This document shows positions 1 through 21,971 of a stretch of DNA of 64,000 nt, piece after piece; the first letter of the stretch is position 1, and each line of letters opens with the position of its first letter. A model generated the notes under the pieces. The model did no database searches. It had not been told where the DNA came from and saw only the letters and a list, made by a program, of their open reading frames with translations. The position numbers and the translations under genes are program-made. Origin of the DNA: Centroberyx gerrardi (lineage: Eukaryota; Chordata; Actinopteri; Beryciformes; Berycidae); contig NC_135998.1 of assembly GCF_048128805.1 (NCBI RefSeq), positions 17,073,656-17,137,655 on the forward strand, read 5' to 3'.

Positions 1-19
1 TGACTGCAAGAATATAGTC

Positions 20-55
<36 letters not shown>

Positions 56-1481
56 TAATAATAACATACATACACTTTAGTCTGGCCAACCGGGCCATTT
101 GAAAGATGTAGGCCTATCTGTCACGCACGTGGGAAATAGCGCAATTTGTTGAAACAGAAACTGCAGAAATTAATACAAATTTCAGACAATTAGGGAGAAT
201 TTGAGAGAAGAAAGGATACTCAAAATTTCAGATTAGCAAGCCACTTCAACTTGCGTGGGATGTTTCATATTATCAATCGTGCTTTTCTGCTCATATTAAC
301 ATGTCAAAATATATGTTGCCTATCACACATCTATTGATATAGGAATTAATTACAATTCACACTATTCGTTTATTATCAGGCTAGTTAATGGCTCAGTTTA
401 TGAAACCCTTTAAATTAGGAGGCATCCTTAAAAAAAAAGACAACAATGAAAACAATAATAAATTTGTCATGCTTTAATTAAAATAATTCTTTAGAAATTC
501 ATTATTTACATCTGCAATAATATTAATAACAGTATAAGAAAAAATAGTCACAGTTCTTACCAAACATCAGAACATCAGCATGACAACAAACTCTAAATTT
601 ATTTGAAGCAGAACAAATGTCTTTCAAGCCTTGTTGTTGTTTTCAGGAGCCAAATCACCTTCCCCCTCCCTCAGTCATTCTGAGAATAAAATTGCATCAC
701 TTCCCCATGAGTAATTCATCATTTACAATATATACATATTGCTAGACAGATACATTAATTGTCTTTGAGGGGTGTATGTGGCCATTTTGTTGTAACTGTG
801 ATTTGATGTGTCACACTTAACTACAGTTGTCAGTCAGTGGATTTTCTATGCTCACTACAGTAAAAGCTTTTAAACTGTCATCTGAATTTATACAGTGAAA
901 ACAAGACACAAAAATTAATTTGCAAGCAGACATAGATTAAGAAAAGGAAGGGGTTTTTGTGATGGTGGGACAGAATTAATAATAATAATATTTAAAATAA
1001 AAAAGAGCATTGTAAACAAAAGCAGGCATAGTTCAATATAAAGAAGTTGCATATCACCAGTCAGTTCACATTGGACCAGTAGTGTCAGGTTGCAGATGTG
1101 CCAGAAAGAAAAGTCTTTGGCAGAACAGCAGAACAGCTACACTGACAATATGCACTGTGTGAGACCTCAGGCGTTGTCTCTGGAAACAGCCCCTGGGATG
1201 AGTTCACTGTTAGCAATGTGTAAACGTGCATGAGTCAGAGTTTCCCTGGGCAATGGCATCAGTAATGACAAATAAATAACATGTTAGTTAAGGAGGTGTG
1301 GGGGTCCATGAGGAGATGCAAACGTGTTGCTGGTTCATCGCCAGAGTCTCAAGTATAGGCTACATCCAATTTCGACTGTCATGCCTTGGTCCATAGTCGG
1401 AAGCGACAACTGGTGCATTGTTCTGGAGTCCCTGCTTCGTCTCTTGGTCCGGGTCGGAGCAGCGTGTCCCCGCAGCCGGGA
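1..1481 (-). other. pax8 3'-UTR / downstream flank
   Basis: No reading frame of interest. The sequence is AT-rich with an ATA/AAT trinucleotide repeat at 22-65. A minus-strand AATAAA (plus tttatt, 598-603) is one possible pax8 polyadenylation signal, giving a UTR of about 0.9 kb; other AT-rich matches exist, so the transcript end is unresolved. Confidence 0.45.
22..65. repeat. (AAT)n microsatellite
   Basis: About 14 trinucleotide units with one aac interruption. Confidence 0.9.
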
Positions 1482-10961
<9,480 letters not shown>

Positions 10962-13900
10962 TTCCCTGAGGTTTTGGTCCTGGGTCTGCCGGCCAAATGT
11001 ACGCGGGTCCTCCACGCTGTCCCCAGTTAAAGTGTTTTTACTCCACGTCCTGCCTCGTCTGGCATGAGTGTGTTCCTGAGTGCACCGCCGGTTAAACGCT
11101 GCAAGAGTTACATTATGATTACAATGTTGATATGAGAGCGGTTGGCTGTCATACTGCATGTGGAGCGTCTGAGCCGTGCGGCATGGAGAGAGAGAGAGAG
11201 AGAGAGTCTGAGAGAGTCTCCATGCCGCTCCACTGAGAGATGCAGTGATGAATCTGAGATATATGATGAGGATGATAACCTCGTGATGGCACTGATTTGT
11301 CTCTGAGTGTCGTTTTGCCCTTATAGCCGCTGCTATGTGACAGGCAGCAGTCACCGGGAGGCCGCGGCGGGACAGACTGATGAAGATGTTCTGGGACATT
11401 AACAGTAAAACTGGGTCCTGCATGCTCCTCTGTGAAACTGCACGGGCGACTACATGCAAATACTGCCCATGTGTGATTTGCTGGAGTAAAAATAGCCAAC
11501 TACAATTTAATAATTAACGTTATTCAGCCTATTGGACATGTCCAGGCCTGCTTTTTGTCTGTAGGGCAGAGTGTGAATGATCTTGCTCTCCAGTGAAATT
11601 CCCCTCCATCGACGCAAATTTTAAACCCGTCCAGCTAATTAGGACTGACTGGTCTCATTAATCATCTTCCAGTTTTCAACCGGTTAGTCTAATTTATTTT
11701 GGCTATTGAACAGCGAAAATGGAGGAGAATGTTGTCCTATGATGTGAAGTAGCTTTGGTGTAAATGATGAAGAGTGCCTGAAGTTGGGCTGGGAGCTTGC
11801 TGTTCACTGTTAATTATTACTGATTGATTCACCTGTAGTGCAGTTAAGATAAGATGGAACTTTAAATGTACAAGCTAAATGTAGGCTAGATATCAAATAT
11901 CCTTCATGAGAGCAACCAACGTCAGTTCAAGGCACTACGGAGAGGAATAGAGGATCTATTTTTAAAGAAACCGTCATTGTCAGAATAAAGATATCAAGTC
12001 ACTGCCAGCTATAGCCTACATTACATTTGTTGAATAGATTACACATTAGAAAAACTGTGATGGACTTTAGACATATGACAAATAATAAGGATGTTAACTC
12101 TTAAATAAAACACGCCAAGTGACAGTAAATGTGGTAATTGTCAGTTGCCCATATGTATATGCCTTGTTGACAGGCTCCAGCTGCTCTGCCCTGCACACCT
12201 CTTCACTCTCTGGGATGAAATGTTTCACTGCTGTCAGCTGCATGAGGCCCACACTACCAGCAAGAGCTTTTCAGTCCAGAATAAAGAAAATAAGAGAAAT
12301 AAAGAGAAATAACATAGAAAAACATATAGGCTACTTTTCTATATAGTGCCAGCATCAGAGTAATTACTGAAGTCTGACTGACAGGCCCCAAGGTGGAAAA
12401 CACGCGTGTTAAGGATATTATCGCTACTTCAGCTACTTTTCTTTCTGGAACTGTTTTGTTAAACTGCAAACTGTCTTTTCTAAAACATGTCAGGTTTCGT
12501 TGTTGAACTTGTTGATGTGACTAAATTTACTGCTAGATGGCACTTTAGACTTAACCAAATAATTAGTGGACTTTACTTTAAAAAGAATTTAATCCTGTCC
12601 TGTCGCAGCATTAGATGACTGCAGACAAGATGCTTTAACAAGATAAGTGCACTAGGTGCAGTTTTGGTGGGTTGACCCCAGCTCACCTTTCACAGACTTA
12701 GGTCTGGTTCAGATACAGCTAATGAGAATTAAACTGTTCAGATTCTGTGTTGCCAAATAATTCAGAGAGTGAGGAAATTTAAATAATAAAGCACCCTGTG
12801 CATTGCCAACTTTATTAACTTTAAACTGACTTTTGTAAATTAACATAAAGTGTTTGAATTCACTTAATTGACACTGTTTCATTTTCCAACACGAGTACAT
12901 TTGAAAAGGTGGGAAGTTATTTAAAGTTGTAACCTCAGATGTGATTTGAACTCTTTAATGCGATTTTTTTTTCATATCATGACGGTCAGTTTGCAATTGC
13001 AAATTGTTGCAAAGTTCTGCTAACGCCTAAATGTTGAAAGTTCAAACTTTTAAGAGACTTCTAAATCACTGCTTATATAACCTACATAAATGAAAACAGC
13101 CATAGTGCGCAAAAAAATGTAAAATTCTTTATCTTTAAGTGTGAGATAGAATGATTGTGGTTGCAACCCCCAAAATGTGTAGCATATAATCTAAAGTATT
13201 ATAGATTTCCAACTAATTTGGAACAAATCAGTAATGTTGGAAATTCCTTTGTCGTCTGATTTTAGGAGACTTACTTGAAAACAATGCCTACATAACTACA
13301 TCATTTTAGTCTGTAGGCTATTTTTTTTTATGATAATGTTTAGTGTGTGTGTGTCTCACCTCCGAAGAAGGGAGAGGTTTTACTGTAGTAGTATTATAAC
13401 TATTATTAATTGTACCTGTTATTAATGCTTATTAATTGTACCTTCTTTACGGGTTATAATGAAAATATTTTTGATTACCAGGATTTTTTATTTTATTTAT
13501 TAATGCAGGATTTAGACCTTTACAGTTCTTGGTCAGCAGTGAGCCTCAGGATAGCTGCAGACACACAGCACCATTCCTGTCTACAGACTGAGATTCTTTA
13601 ATGAGGATTTCACTCGTTAACTTTGAATATAAACAAGCAACTTTCACATTTACAGTCTTACAGTTTCTTTTTGTAGGTGGCTTTTGTAATTTCAGGTTCC
13701 TGCTCAGGTTGCTTGAACTATTTAGCTATTCTGTTTCGTCTTAGTTCTGTTTTATTCTAAATGTGCATGTAGGCTAATAAATGCTGTTCTATAATATTGA
13801 TAATGTATTGATACAGTTATAGGCTACTGGACACTCGCACAGTGTCTATGCAAAAGGGATGAGAAAAGGTTTAGACATGGTGATAACCTTTTAGTGAGAC

Positions 13901-14829
13901 TGTAAATCAGTTCTGGATTATCTATATCTCTTTGTATATCGGTTTGTCTCTAATCAATGTTATTTCACAGAGTGTAATCACAGAAAGGCAGATAAAGAAG
14001 ATTGGTAAAGATGTTTAGAAACATTTAACAGAAAGACTGTGGCCTACAAACTTCTCCATGAAACCGCGGGCCCAAGCACCTCGCGTTCATTTTCTTTCTT
14101 GTGTTGCACTGCACGGAAAGCTATAGTAAGCTATGGAAATTAAAATAGTCCATCCTTATTATTTATCTGTACCCTCCGATTCACTCATGCAAATTCAACA
14201 TAACTTATTAATCAATGTTAGTTCAGACTATATGACGTGCAGCATTTTATAGTCAAGAAGGAGATTCTGGATGATTATTCTTGTTCTTCAAAAAACTTTT
14301 CCTTCATCTGGAAATGAAATCTGGGCCTTTATACCATCCTGGTTATTACAATTAACTAGTCTTATTCAAATCCCACCTTTCAGTAGATTACCAAAGCAAA
14401 ACAACAAGTTGTATTAAGTCTATACTGTCTCGTGGCCCCTGCAGAGTGGCTGTCGATCATTTAGGACCACCCTCTGCTCTCACATTTTGCACTTCGCTAT
14501 GATGAAAGGATTGTGGATCAGTAATGCTCAAGATATTTGCCAGTTTCGCTAAATGCTATCCCGCGAGTAGATTCAATTTCAGATTTCGGAACAGTCGCTC
14601 GCATTTGCCAGCAGCCAGGCTTCACGCTTCCCGTTCAAATCGGAGGCTATCTTACAAACATGAGCGGAATGAATCGGGCCTACCTTTTAATGATGAAGGA
14701 AAACGTCCCAGGCTGATATATTCTGATATTATCCAAAGGGAAGGAGCACTACTGGGGATAATGTCGTCTGTGTCCAGGCTGTGTGTGATGAGGCTGGGCT
14801 GGTGTTGTTTCGGCACAGGCAGGAGGAGA

Positions 14830-14915
14830 TGTATAGTACCCGCTGCCAATACCGAGCCAGGTTTTATCCAACTGAGGCTGCGGAGCGGGCCGTGCGCTGC
14901 AGCCATTGGCCGAGC
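14830..14915 (-). promoter_or_regulatory. Candidate upstream promoter for pax8 (minus-strand CCAAT and TATA-like box)
   Basis: Read on the minus strand, a CCAAT box (CCAATGG, 14909-14903) sits 35 nt upstream of a TATA-like GATAAAA (14868-14862), inside a GC/CpG-richer island spanning about 14.78-15.0 kb. That geometry predicts initiation near 14835 and a 5' noncoding exon spliced towards exon 1 at 10.96 kb. I did not identify the noncoding exon's donor, so linkage to pax8 is inference. Confidence 0.4.
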
Positions 14916-17741
14916 AGCCGGAGGAGGACGCAGGGAAATGAAGGGCGAGGCGTGGCTTCCTGCAAAAGAGGGTGTCACCCATCTTCCCCCCCAAAAACCA
15001 CATGGATGACTGATCCTGTGTTTTGATGGCATTGCACCCACCGACTGTATGGAAACACTTGTCAAGGAGATGGCTTGTTTCCATTCACCTCCAGCGACAG
15101 CTCCACTTTGATTAGATTGTGTACAAGTTGTGACACCGTTTCCGACGGGCCGAGGGTCGGTTCATTTGGAGCGCGCCGTTTTCACACGCAATTTAGTGCT
15201 TGATTTGTTGCGATCCGTCACAGTTTCTCCCTGACAGGTGTTGCCTACCTTATTGAGGGACAGACCCGCAATTTGAATTGGAAGGTGAATTAGCCTACTG
15301 ACCCGCATTTCACAACTTTTATTGAAATCACTTTCTAAACTGGCGAGAAACATTTTTGCGCAAGTAGAACGAGAAGGAAAAAAAGTAGACAACCAAAGGT
15401 TCAAAATAGGCCAAATGTTTCAGTCTGGGGCTTGGCCAGCCTAGTTTGTTAAACTGATGCATTTTTGTTTTAGTGGCTCGTTAATAGCCAATAGGCCTAT
15501 AGCTTATAAAATAGGCTATTGTGACATATTTGCAGTACTTAATAGCCTAGCTAAAAAAAAGCTTATAATAACTATGCTATGACATCTGACATTCAGGTGA
15601 TAGTGATCCATGGTGAATATTCTCCACTTCAATATTTCTTATCTCCAAATGATTGTTGTTGCTGCAGTGAAGCTCAGACAGTTACGTGAATTTTCCAGCT
15701 ACAGCAGTGTGTCCTGTCCCGCTGTAGTTACAGTCAAGCGTCTGAAGCTGGAGGTAATCTTATAGGCTAATGGCGTATTCCTCCACCAGTAGCCCTCACT
15801 ACTTTTCACTAATTCCTCACTTACGAGTAAAGCCACTTTGACCAGAGTCATTGTTGGACCTCATTGTCCTGCACAGTCCAAGCGGTCCTGCCTATTTTCT
15901 CATATCCCGTAATTTCCCAGCCGTTATATTGTTTCCACAGCCTGGGCCTGTGTCCCCATCCGTCGTCCTACAGCTGAATACTTTCTACATCCCCCCCCTC
16001 TAATGGCACATCATCATCTCTCATTTGCAATAATAAGATTGTCTCTCCCTCCTCTCACATCATAAAGTGAATGAAAACCTTTTGAATCATGAATGTATTG
16101 AACTGTCTTAAATTACAGCGTTTGGTGAGTCAAGACAGACTCTGTTCCCATCCATCCTTCTCCACAGAGCTGCTGGTGAACCAGAGAGGCCGCTTGGTGT
16201 TCTGATATTGATATTCCGATTTGGCATCTAATAGCCTATATTAATAATAATAGGTTGATCATAATGACCTTTTCGGCGGATCACTTTCGCAGTGTGGGGC
16301 TATTTAATGTCTGTGCTCAAATGTATCGCTCTCCTCTCGATATTCAACGTGGAAATGTATTTAATTTCGAGTGCAGGCAGGCACAATATGGCTTTCTGAG
16401 TTTACCTTTCTTCCTCTGTTTGGCTCTGTGAAATAAACAAAAAAAAAATCTTCTGACGCCCACAGCATGTAGGTAAAGATGTTGGGGGGTAGGCCTGGAC
16501 CTAAATAAAAAGGTATGACATAGTCAACCATCAAAATAAACAGAAATCAGTTATATTTTTTAGAAAATCGTTGATTTATGCCTTTTCCCTTATCCTCTTA
16601 TAAATCAAATCACTGTTATTGTCACATTCTCAGCCTAAAAAGGTGGATGAACTGAGTTAAAGTGATTTGGATGTCGGCCTAGATGAAGTTAATGTGTTAG
16701 AGAGGATGTGTGTACTACGCTTGACTAATTTTTGATGCATGAATGAAAAAGTCCTTGAGACTTCTGGGAATTGCGTAATTCCTAAATTGCCAGAGAGTTA
16801 ATTTTACTTTCAGCACCTCATCCAGGCGGGCAGACTGCTCCGTGAAATACGGGCGTGAGGTCGCACCAGGGTGTCAGGATCCCCCTGAGTTTTAACATTG
16901 TTAATGTTGTTCTCACGAGCCTGTAAAGCAAACATAGCACCTCTAATGACAGTCATTCATGGCACCGTGTCGCCTTTTTTCGGCCCCATCGTCGCCTGTC
17001 TGGTAGAAAGTAGGTTTATCCAGCCATATGGACTTCTTCTGAGGGAAATGGGTCTGTTTGGCAGAAGGGCAAAAAAGACAACTTTCAAACAATCCACGTT
17101 GCTTAGTATGGCGATAGATCTGCGTGGATAAATGAATCATTTTATGCTGCTTTATTCCGTTTCACGACCAATTTACATAGAGAAAAGGGAGCTCAAATGC
17201 GCCCTTAAAACACATCACATCAATGGTCAATGCAGCTCCAATCCTTATCTCGTTAGTTTGCAATTGAAGTCCTTCATTCTTCATCTTCCACCGTCATCTA
17301 AATAGGCCTGCCATTACATCAGTGGGGCTGCGGGACAATAGGGCGAGTGTTTTGAAATAAATAAAACTGTCAAGAGACTAAAGGGAATCATAACATTAGA
17401 TGGAAACAGAGGATTCCTCTGTAAAGTGGGCAGAGCGGCGGAGAAAATGACAGCTGCCTGGGGGAAGATGGGGGAGACGGGGAGAAGAGAGGGGTTACCA
17501 AGAGTTTAACAAGGGATTAAAACTCCCAGATTGGTATCTATCACAATGATACTGTGAAATAAAATAGTGCTTAATTATATGGGTCCATTTGCCATGGGGC
17601 AGAAATTCATACACGCCCTAAATCCGGGCTCTCATAACGCAGGCCTATCTAGCCCAAAATTCACAGCAATATACTCTAATTTTACTCAGTCAGTTACAGG
17701 CAGCTTCACGTCTTCACCAGGCTTTAGTGCTGAACTAAAAC

Positions 17742-18024
17742 GCAGGGGTTCCCTAACTTTCCCCCCCAAAATACATGCGCCTAGACCCCCATTTTATGAG
17801 ATTTTGTCCCAGTGACCCCAATCTGACAAAATGCTGTTAGATTTCATTTAATTTAGAGTTGCATAACTGTTTCTATTGTAGGTGTGCACTTACAACATTT
17901 TCTTATCATTCTAACTTATAGTGAATGAAACAGTCAAAATAAGATATTCCTCATTTTGCTGGGGACTCCATCAAACCCTCTCAAGGACCCCTGGCGGTCC
18001 CCGGTCCTCACTTGGGGAAAACTG
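17742..18024 (-). mobile_element. Degraded hAT-like MITE, copy 1
   Basis: The right part (tttgctggggactcc...ctcaaggacccctgg...ggtccccggtcctcac) is the reverse complement of the left part of the intact element at 42000-42339, with about one difference in five. The ends are cagggg... and ...aaaactg, so the outer cag/ctg is kept, but the inverted repeats are weak. No target-site duplication is discernible. Confidence 0.6.
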
Positions 18025-19055
18025 GACCAAGGCACCGATGATTCCAGTGGAGGAAGAAGAAGAAACTGTTGATCATATTCTAAATGACATCCCCAGATTT
18101 CAGAAGTCGTCCCTAAAAAGAAAAAAAAAAAAATCAAATAGGACGCATGCAACAGCAGCTGTAATTTTGTTCCACTTATTATAGGCTACAAATTGTAATC
18201 ATTTTCACACATAAAAATAAACATTTGGGTGTATTGTGAAGTCTCATAAAATTTCAGTTACAGTTTCCAAAATATCCATAAAGCTGTTGCGTCGATTTTT
18301 GCACGGGAGATCATTTGGCTGAACGCCATAGTTTCAAACTCACTCGCTCAAAATAAAATCTGGTATGATGTGAAGAAATTAAGATTACTGACAAAACAGA
18401 ATTGCAGCTTTACAGTTTGAATTTGCTCTATTTATCACAGAAAGTGTTGTTTTCAGCAATTTTACAAAAACAAGTGACGTTTTGAATATGTTTTTACAGC
18501 TAGACCTGCTAAGATGTTTCTCCAACCTTTAATTCACTGAAGAACTTAATGAACGAGTTGAGAGGACACAAATATTTTCCCACAAACATCCTTAAAACCC
18601 TTCACTGGTCAGAATAAACGCAACAGAAAGCAGAATAAAAGAGAGATGGAAAACGCCTTGATAAAAGAGAAGAATATCTCGCATGTAGGCTGACGCACAT
18701 CACTTTCGATTTTGAAAACGCTCAAATGAGGGCTATAATCCAAAAATATTCAACAACAAAATCTCGTTAGGCACGAGACATTATAGGTCATCAGATTCTT
18801 TCCACATCATCCTCCATGAAATTACATTACACAATGGAGTCTGCATTTCTCTACACAACGTATGGTCATGATGCTTGTAAATAACTCATTGGGGTAGGCT
18901 AATATCTTCAGTATTCAAAGAATAAAAATGTCAAAATAAACAATAGTAGTCGTTATCAGGCTAAATTATTTCTGAGAATGTAGTTTCATCAAACAGGCTT
19001 TGCCAGATTTGATAGCCTTGAACCTTGAACACACTCCGTAGCTCCTTATAGACTA

Positions 19056-19362
19056 GAATGGGTCTCTCAAACATGTTCATGTCTCGGACCCCCAGACAGA
19101 CCCACATTAGGCCATGGACCCCCATTTATCTATATAAGAAGATTATTGTTGTTGTTGATTTAGTGTTGAATTATATAACACTTTACCTGGGGCGATAGTC
19201 GTGGTGCGAGTGAAACTAATGATTACAGTAATAATCATTCTTATACATTCTCTTATTGGGATATTTTGGATGGAATAATAGTGAAATTACACTATTCTCG
19301 TTTTGCTGCATGGGAGCCCCTGGACCCTATAGGGTCCCCCTACCTCACTTTGAGGACCACTG
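19056..19362. mobile_element. Degraded hAT-like MITE, copy 2
   Basis: Begins with gggtctctcaaacatg and ends with tttgaggaccactg. The interior has cggaccccc, ccatggacccccattt and ggagcccctggaccc, as in the copy at 42 kb. The right end matches a CAGTGGTYCTCAAA-type inverted repeat. The left boundary is approximate and no 8-bp duplication is visible. Confidence 0.55.
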
Positions 19363-20024
19363 AGCCTGTCTCTTCAATCTAGTCTGTTTAGGAATGGATG
19401 TAAGCCTCTATAGTGATGTATTTAACCAAAAGATAAAAGTTTTACTTTAAAGAAAGAAAGAAAAAAAATCCATATCAAAATATCTATCATGTTTCTTCCC
19501 TTTTTGCTTCGGGTGTGTCCTGTTGACGTAAACCTCCGGATTTACGTCCCCAGGCAAAGTTGTGTCGCTACAAAAGCGTCGTGACCCGAGGCGACAAGTG
19601 CCAACAAGGCGAGGGGAAAAGGTCAGACAGACAAACCGCTTCCGACGACAATGATAAGGAAAACACGCAGAACTGTTTGGGCAAACTGGAGTTGGCCTCT
19701 GGATATTCAAAGGCCGTCTGAAAGATACTGTAGATGTCAAGGACGATCATAACTAAATACAATAAGGCTGGCTTCACCGAGGCAGACTTTACCAATGGTT
19801 TCTTCAGTCCGGTAGTCGTCCTATAATAGGCTAACTTCATTTTAATCTATTTTCGCCAACTTTATAGACGAAAAACGAAAAAGAACTATAATAAGAAGAA
19901 CTATGGTAATCCTATAATAAATTTTAGAAGGGCGCATATCAAAGCAAAACTTTACAACTACTAGTATAGGCTACCACAGAAAACCCAATAGTAATAAGCA
20001 TAAGAAAAAATAATAGGCTACCAT

Positions 20025-20215
20025 AAACTCACTATTGAGTGCCACAGTCACACTATAAGACCTTATAGGAATATTAGAGGAATAGCCTGTTATAGTGATG
20101 CCATAGAGATAAAAAACAACAACTTCAAGCACCATAAGGTCGCTATAAACTCACTTGTACCACAGCCACACTATAAGATCACTATATTCCCCATAGGAAT
20201 ACTATAAGAATATGG
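20025..20215. repeat. Imperfect tandem duplication, ~118-bp period
   Basis: Two copies share ataaactcact...ccacag.cacactataaga followed by tat(a)...aggaatat/act. They start near 20025 and 20143. Several C/T and indel differences show that the duplication is old. It may be part of a larger uncharacterised interspersed repeat. Confidence 0.55.
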
Positions 20216-21094
20216 TTTTTCCTCAAGGTTGTATTCCTATATCAACAGCTGGCCAATAGCCTCACTTCCCTCTCTCATCTGTGTCTTTCCCCACAAACCA
20301 AGCAACTGCAGAGGTGTGTGTTATCTGGCAGGGGAAGTGAGCTCTGCGCGGGACGTGCTGCTGATCACTCGCAGCGCGCGCTCCCGGAGTGATGCATTGC
20401 CTCTCCTCTCGCTCCACACGCTCCGTTAAGACGAATGGTTCCCGGGGAAAAGCCCACTTAATGACAACTTTTATAAATCTAGCCGAGCGCATGTCTCTTT
20501 GTGGTCAGCGAGTCGAGATGAGCCAGATAATTAGATCATAATAGCTCGAGAAACACCTCAGTATTGATGTTTCCATTAGGACACCTCTTCCTTGGCGGGT
20601 TTTCTGTCATGTCTTGGTTTAGAGGTTTTTCCACACTTGACATTCATTTGGAATAAAATAATTTTGTTTTCTTGCAAAAATAAGGATGTTGCATGCCATG
20701 ATTTATGTTAACTCACTTAAAATTGCCAATTTCTTAATACCTCGTTTCTTAGGAATTGATTAAATTAATTGACTTGGGCTACTTAGAAAATAAGGGACAT
20801 TTAGTTGGGGACCTTCTCGGGCCCAGTGGCGTCCCAGAACTTGACTATGAGAACTGCTGACATAGCATATCACCCTTACCAGTATCAGTAGAAACATGGC
20901 TGACATGAGGAATCCACTGATCGACTGTAACCAAGACAGTTTGCCGGATCTATCACATCTGAATGCATGTGTTGTTTTTTTTCCTATAACAGCAGCCTAC
21001 AGTGGCCCGTCCGTTGCCATATGGGATTCATTCACGTTCAGATGTTCACCCTCTGTCTAACTGTTACTGTCATGATGCATGTGCTGCTAGCTTT

Positions 21095-21410
21095 TCAGCT
21101 TTCCCCCCTCATTCTTCGGCGCCTCCCCTTTCTCTCCCACCAGCCTTTACCATCTGTTTTGGCACCCCTCTATTCTGCCCCCTCATCTTTTTCTCCTCAT
21201 CTTCCTGTGTTTTGTGCACTGTCCACCCTCCCTCCAGCTTTGTCTGTCCTGGTCCAGCCCCATCCATTGTTCCCCCTCTGCCTCCCATTTCCGCTTTGGT
21301 TTTGCCCTCTGACCCCACACCCTGTTCTCCCCCCACCTCCCTCCTGCTGGCACCCCCCGGAACCCCAAATCTTCTTGTTCTTCTCTTGACTGCTCCCCCT
21401 GAAGTTTTTT
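21095..21410. repeat. Pyrimidine-rich (C/T) block
   Basis: About 300 bp of plus strand is almost free of A and G runs (repeats such as cccctc, ttctcccc, cctccc). The long Pro/Ser/Leu-rich plus-strand frames over it are explained by composition; I see no domain or splice signal. Confidence 0.6.
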
Positions 21411-21618
21411 TGGGGCTAATAACTGTTGCCAGCAAGCTCCTCACAAAATCCCAGCGTGATGGCCATTGTGTGGCCTACAATGGCATACAGGCAGTAATGG
21501 CCATTAGCAACGGAGGGGCTTGTCCCGCAAACAGAGTTTAGGAGTGTTTGGCCCTGCCTGCAATTTGGACTCACAGTCAGATGTGGACTCTGCTCTGCTT
21601 CAGCTCCTCTATAATGAT

Positions 21619-21619
<1 letters not shown>

Positions 21620-21669
<50 letters not shown>

Positions 21670-21677
21670 CTATCTAT
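21620..21677. repeat. Compound (TC)n(TCTA)n microsatellite
   Basis: About 15 TC units run directly into about seven TCTA units. Confidence 0.9.
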
Positions 21678-21835
21678 GTTTCCCTCTCCCCTTATTCATT
21701 TCTGATTCAACCAGCCTGAGTTAGTGGAAAAGTGAAGCATTTTTCAAGAAAGTACAGTCATTATCTTAATGATTAACATTTATGAATTCAATGTGGGTGA
21801 TGGGCCAGGGTGGTACAGATACAGGCCACAAATAC

Positions 21836-21851
21836 GCACACACACACACAC

Positions 21852-21903
<52 letters not shown>

Positions 21904-21910
21904 GCGTGCG

Positions 21911-21971
<61 letters not shown>
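21836..21971. repeat. Long (CA)n microsatellite with CG interruptions
   Basis: About 135 bp of CA dinucleotides, interrupted around 21898-21918 by cgcacgcgtgcgcacgca. The alternating purine-pyrimidine tract is of the kind able to form Z-DNA. Cys/Val and His/Thr frames on both strands are artefacts. Confidence 0.9.

Noticed and set aside
14524-15065. 161-aa plus and 137-aa minus frames
   Set aside because: Open in several frames because of local GC content. Promoter-like boxes fit the region better than coding.
21002-21541. 179-aa Pro/Ser-rich plus-strand frame
   Set aside because: Product of a pyrimidine-rich block with few possible stops; no family resemblance or splice context.
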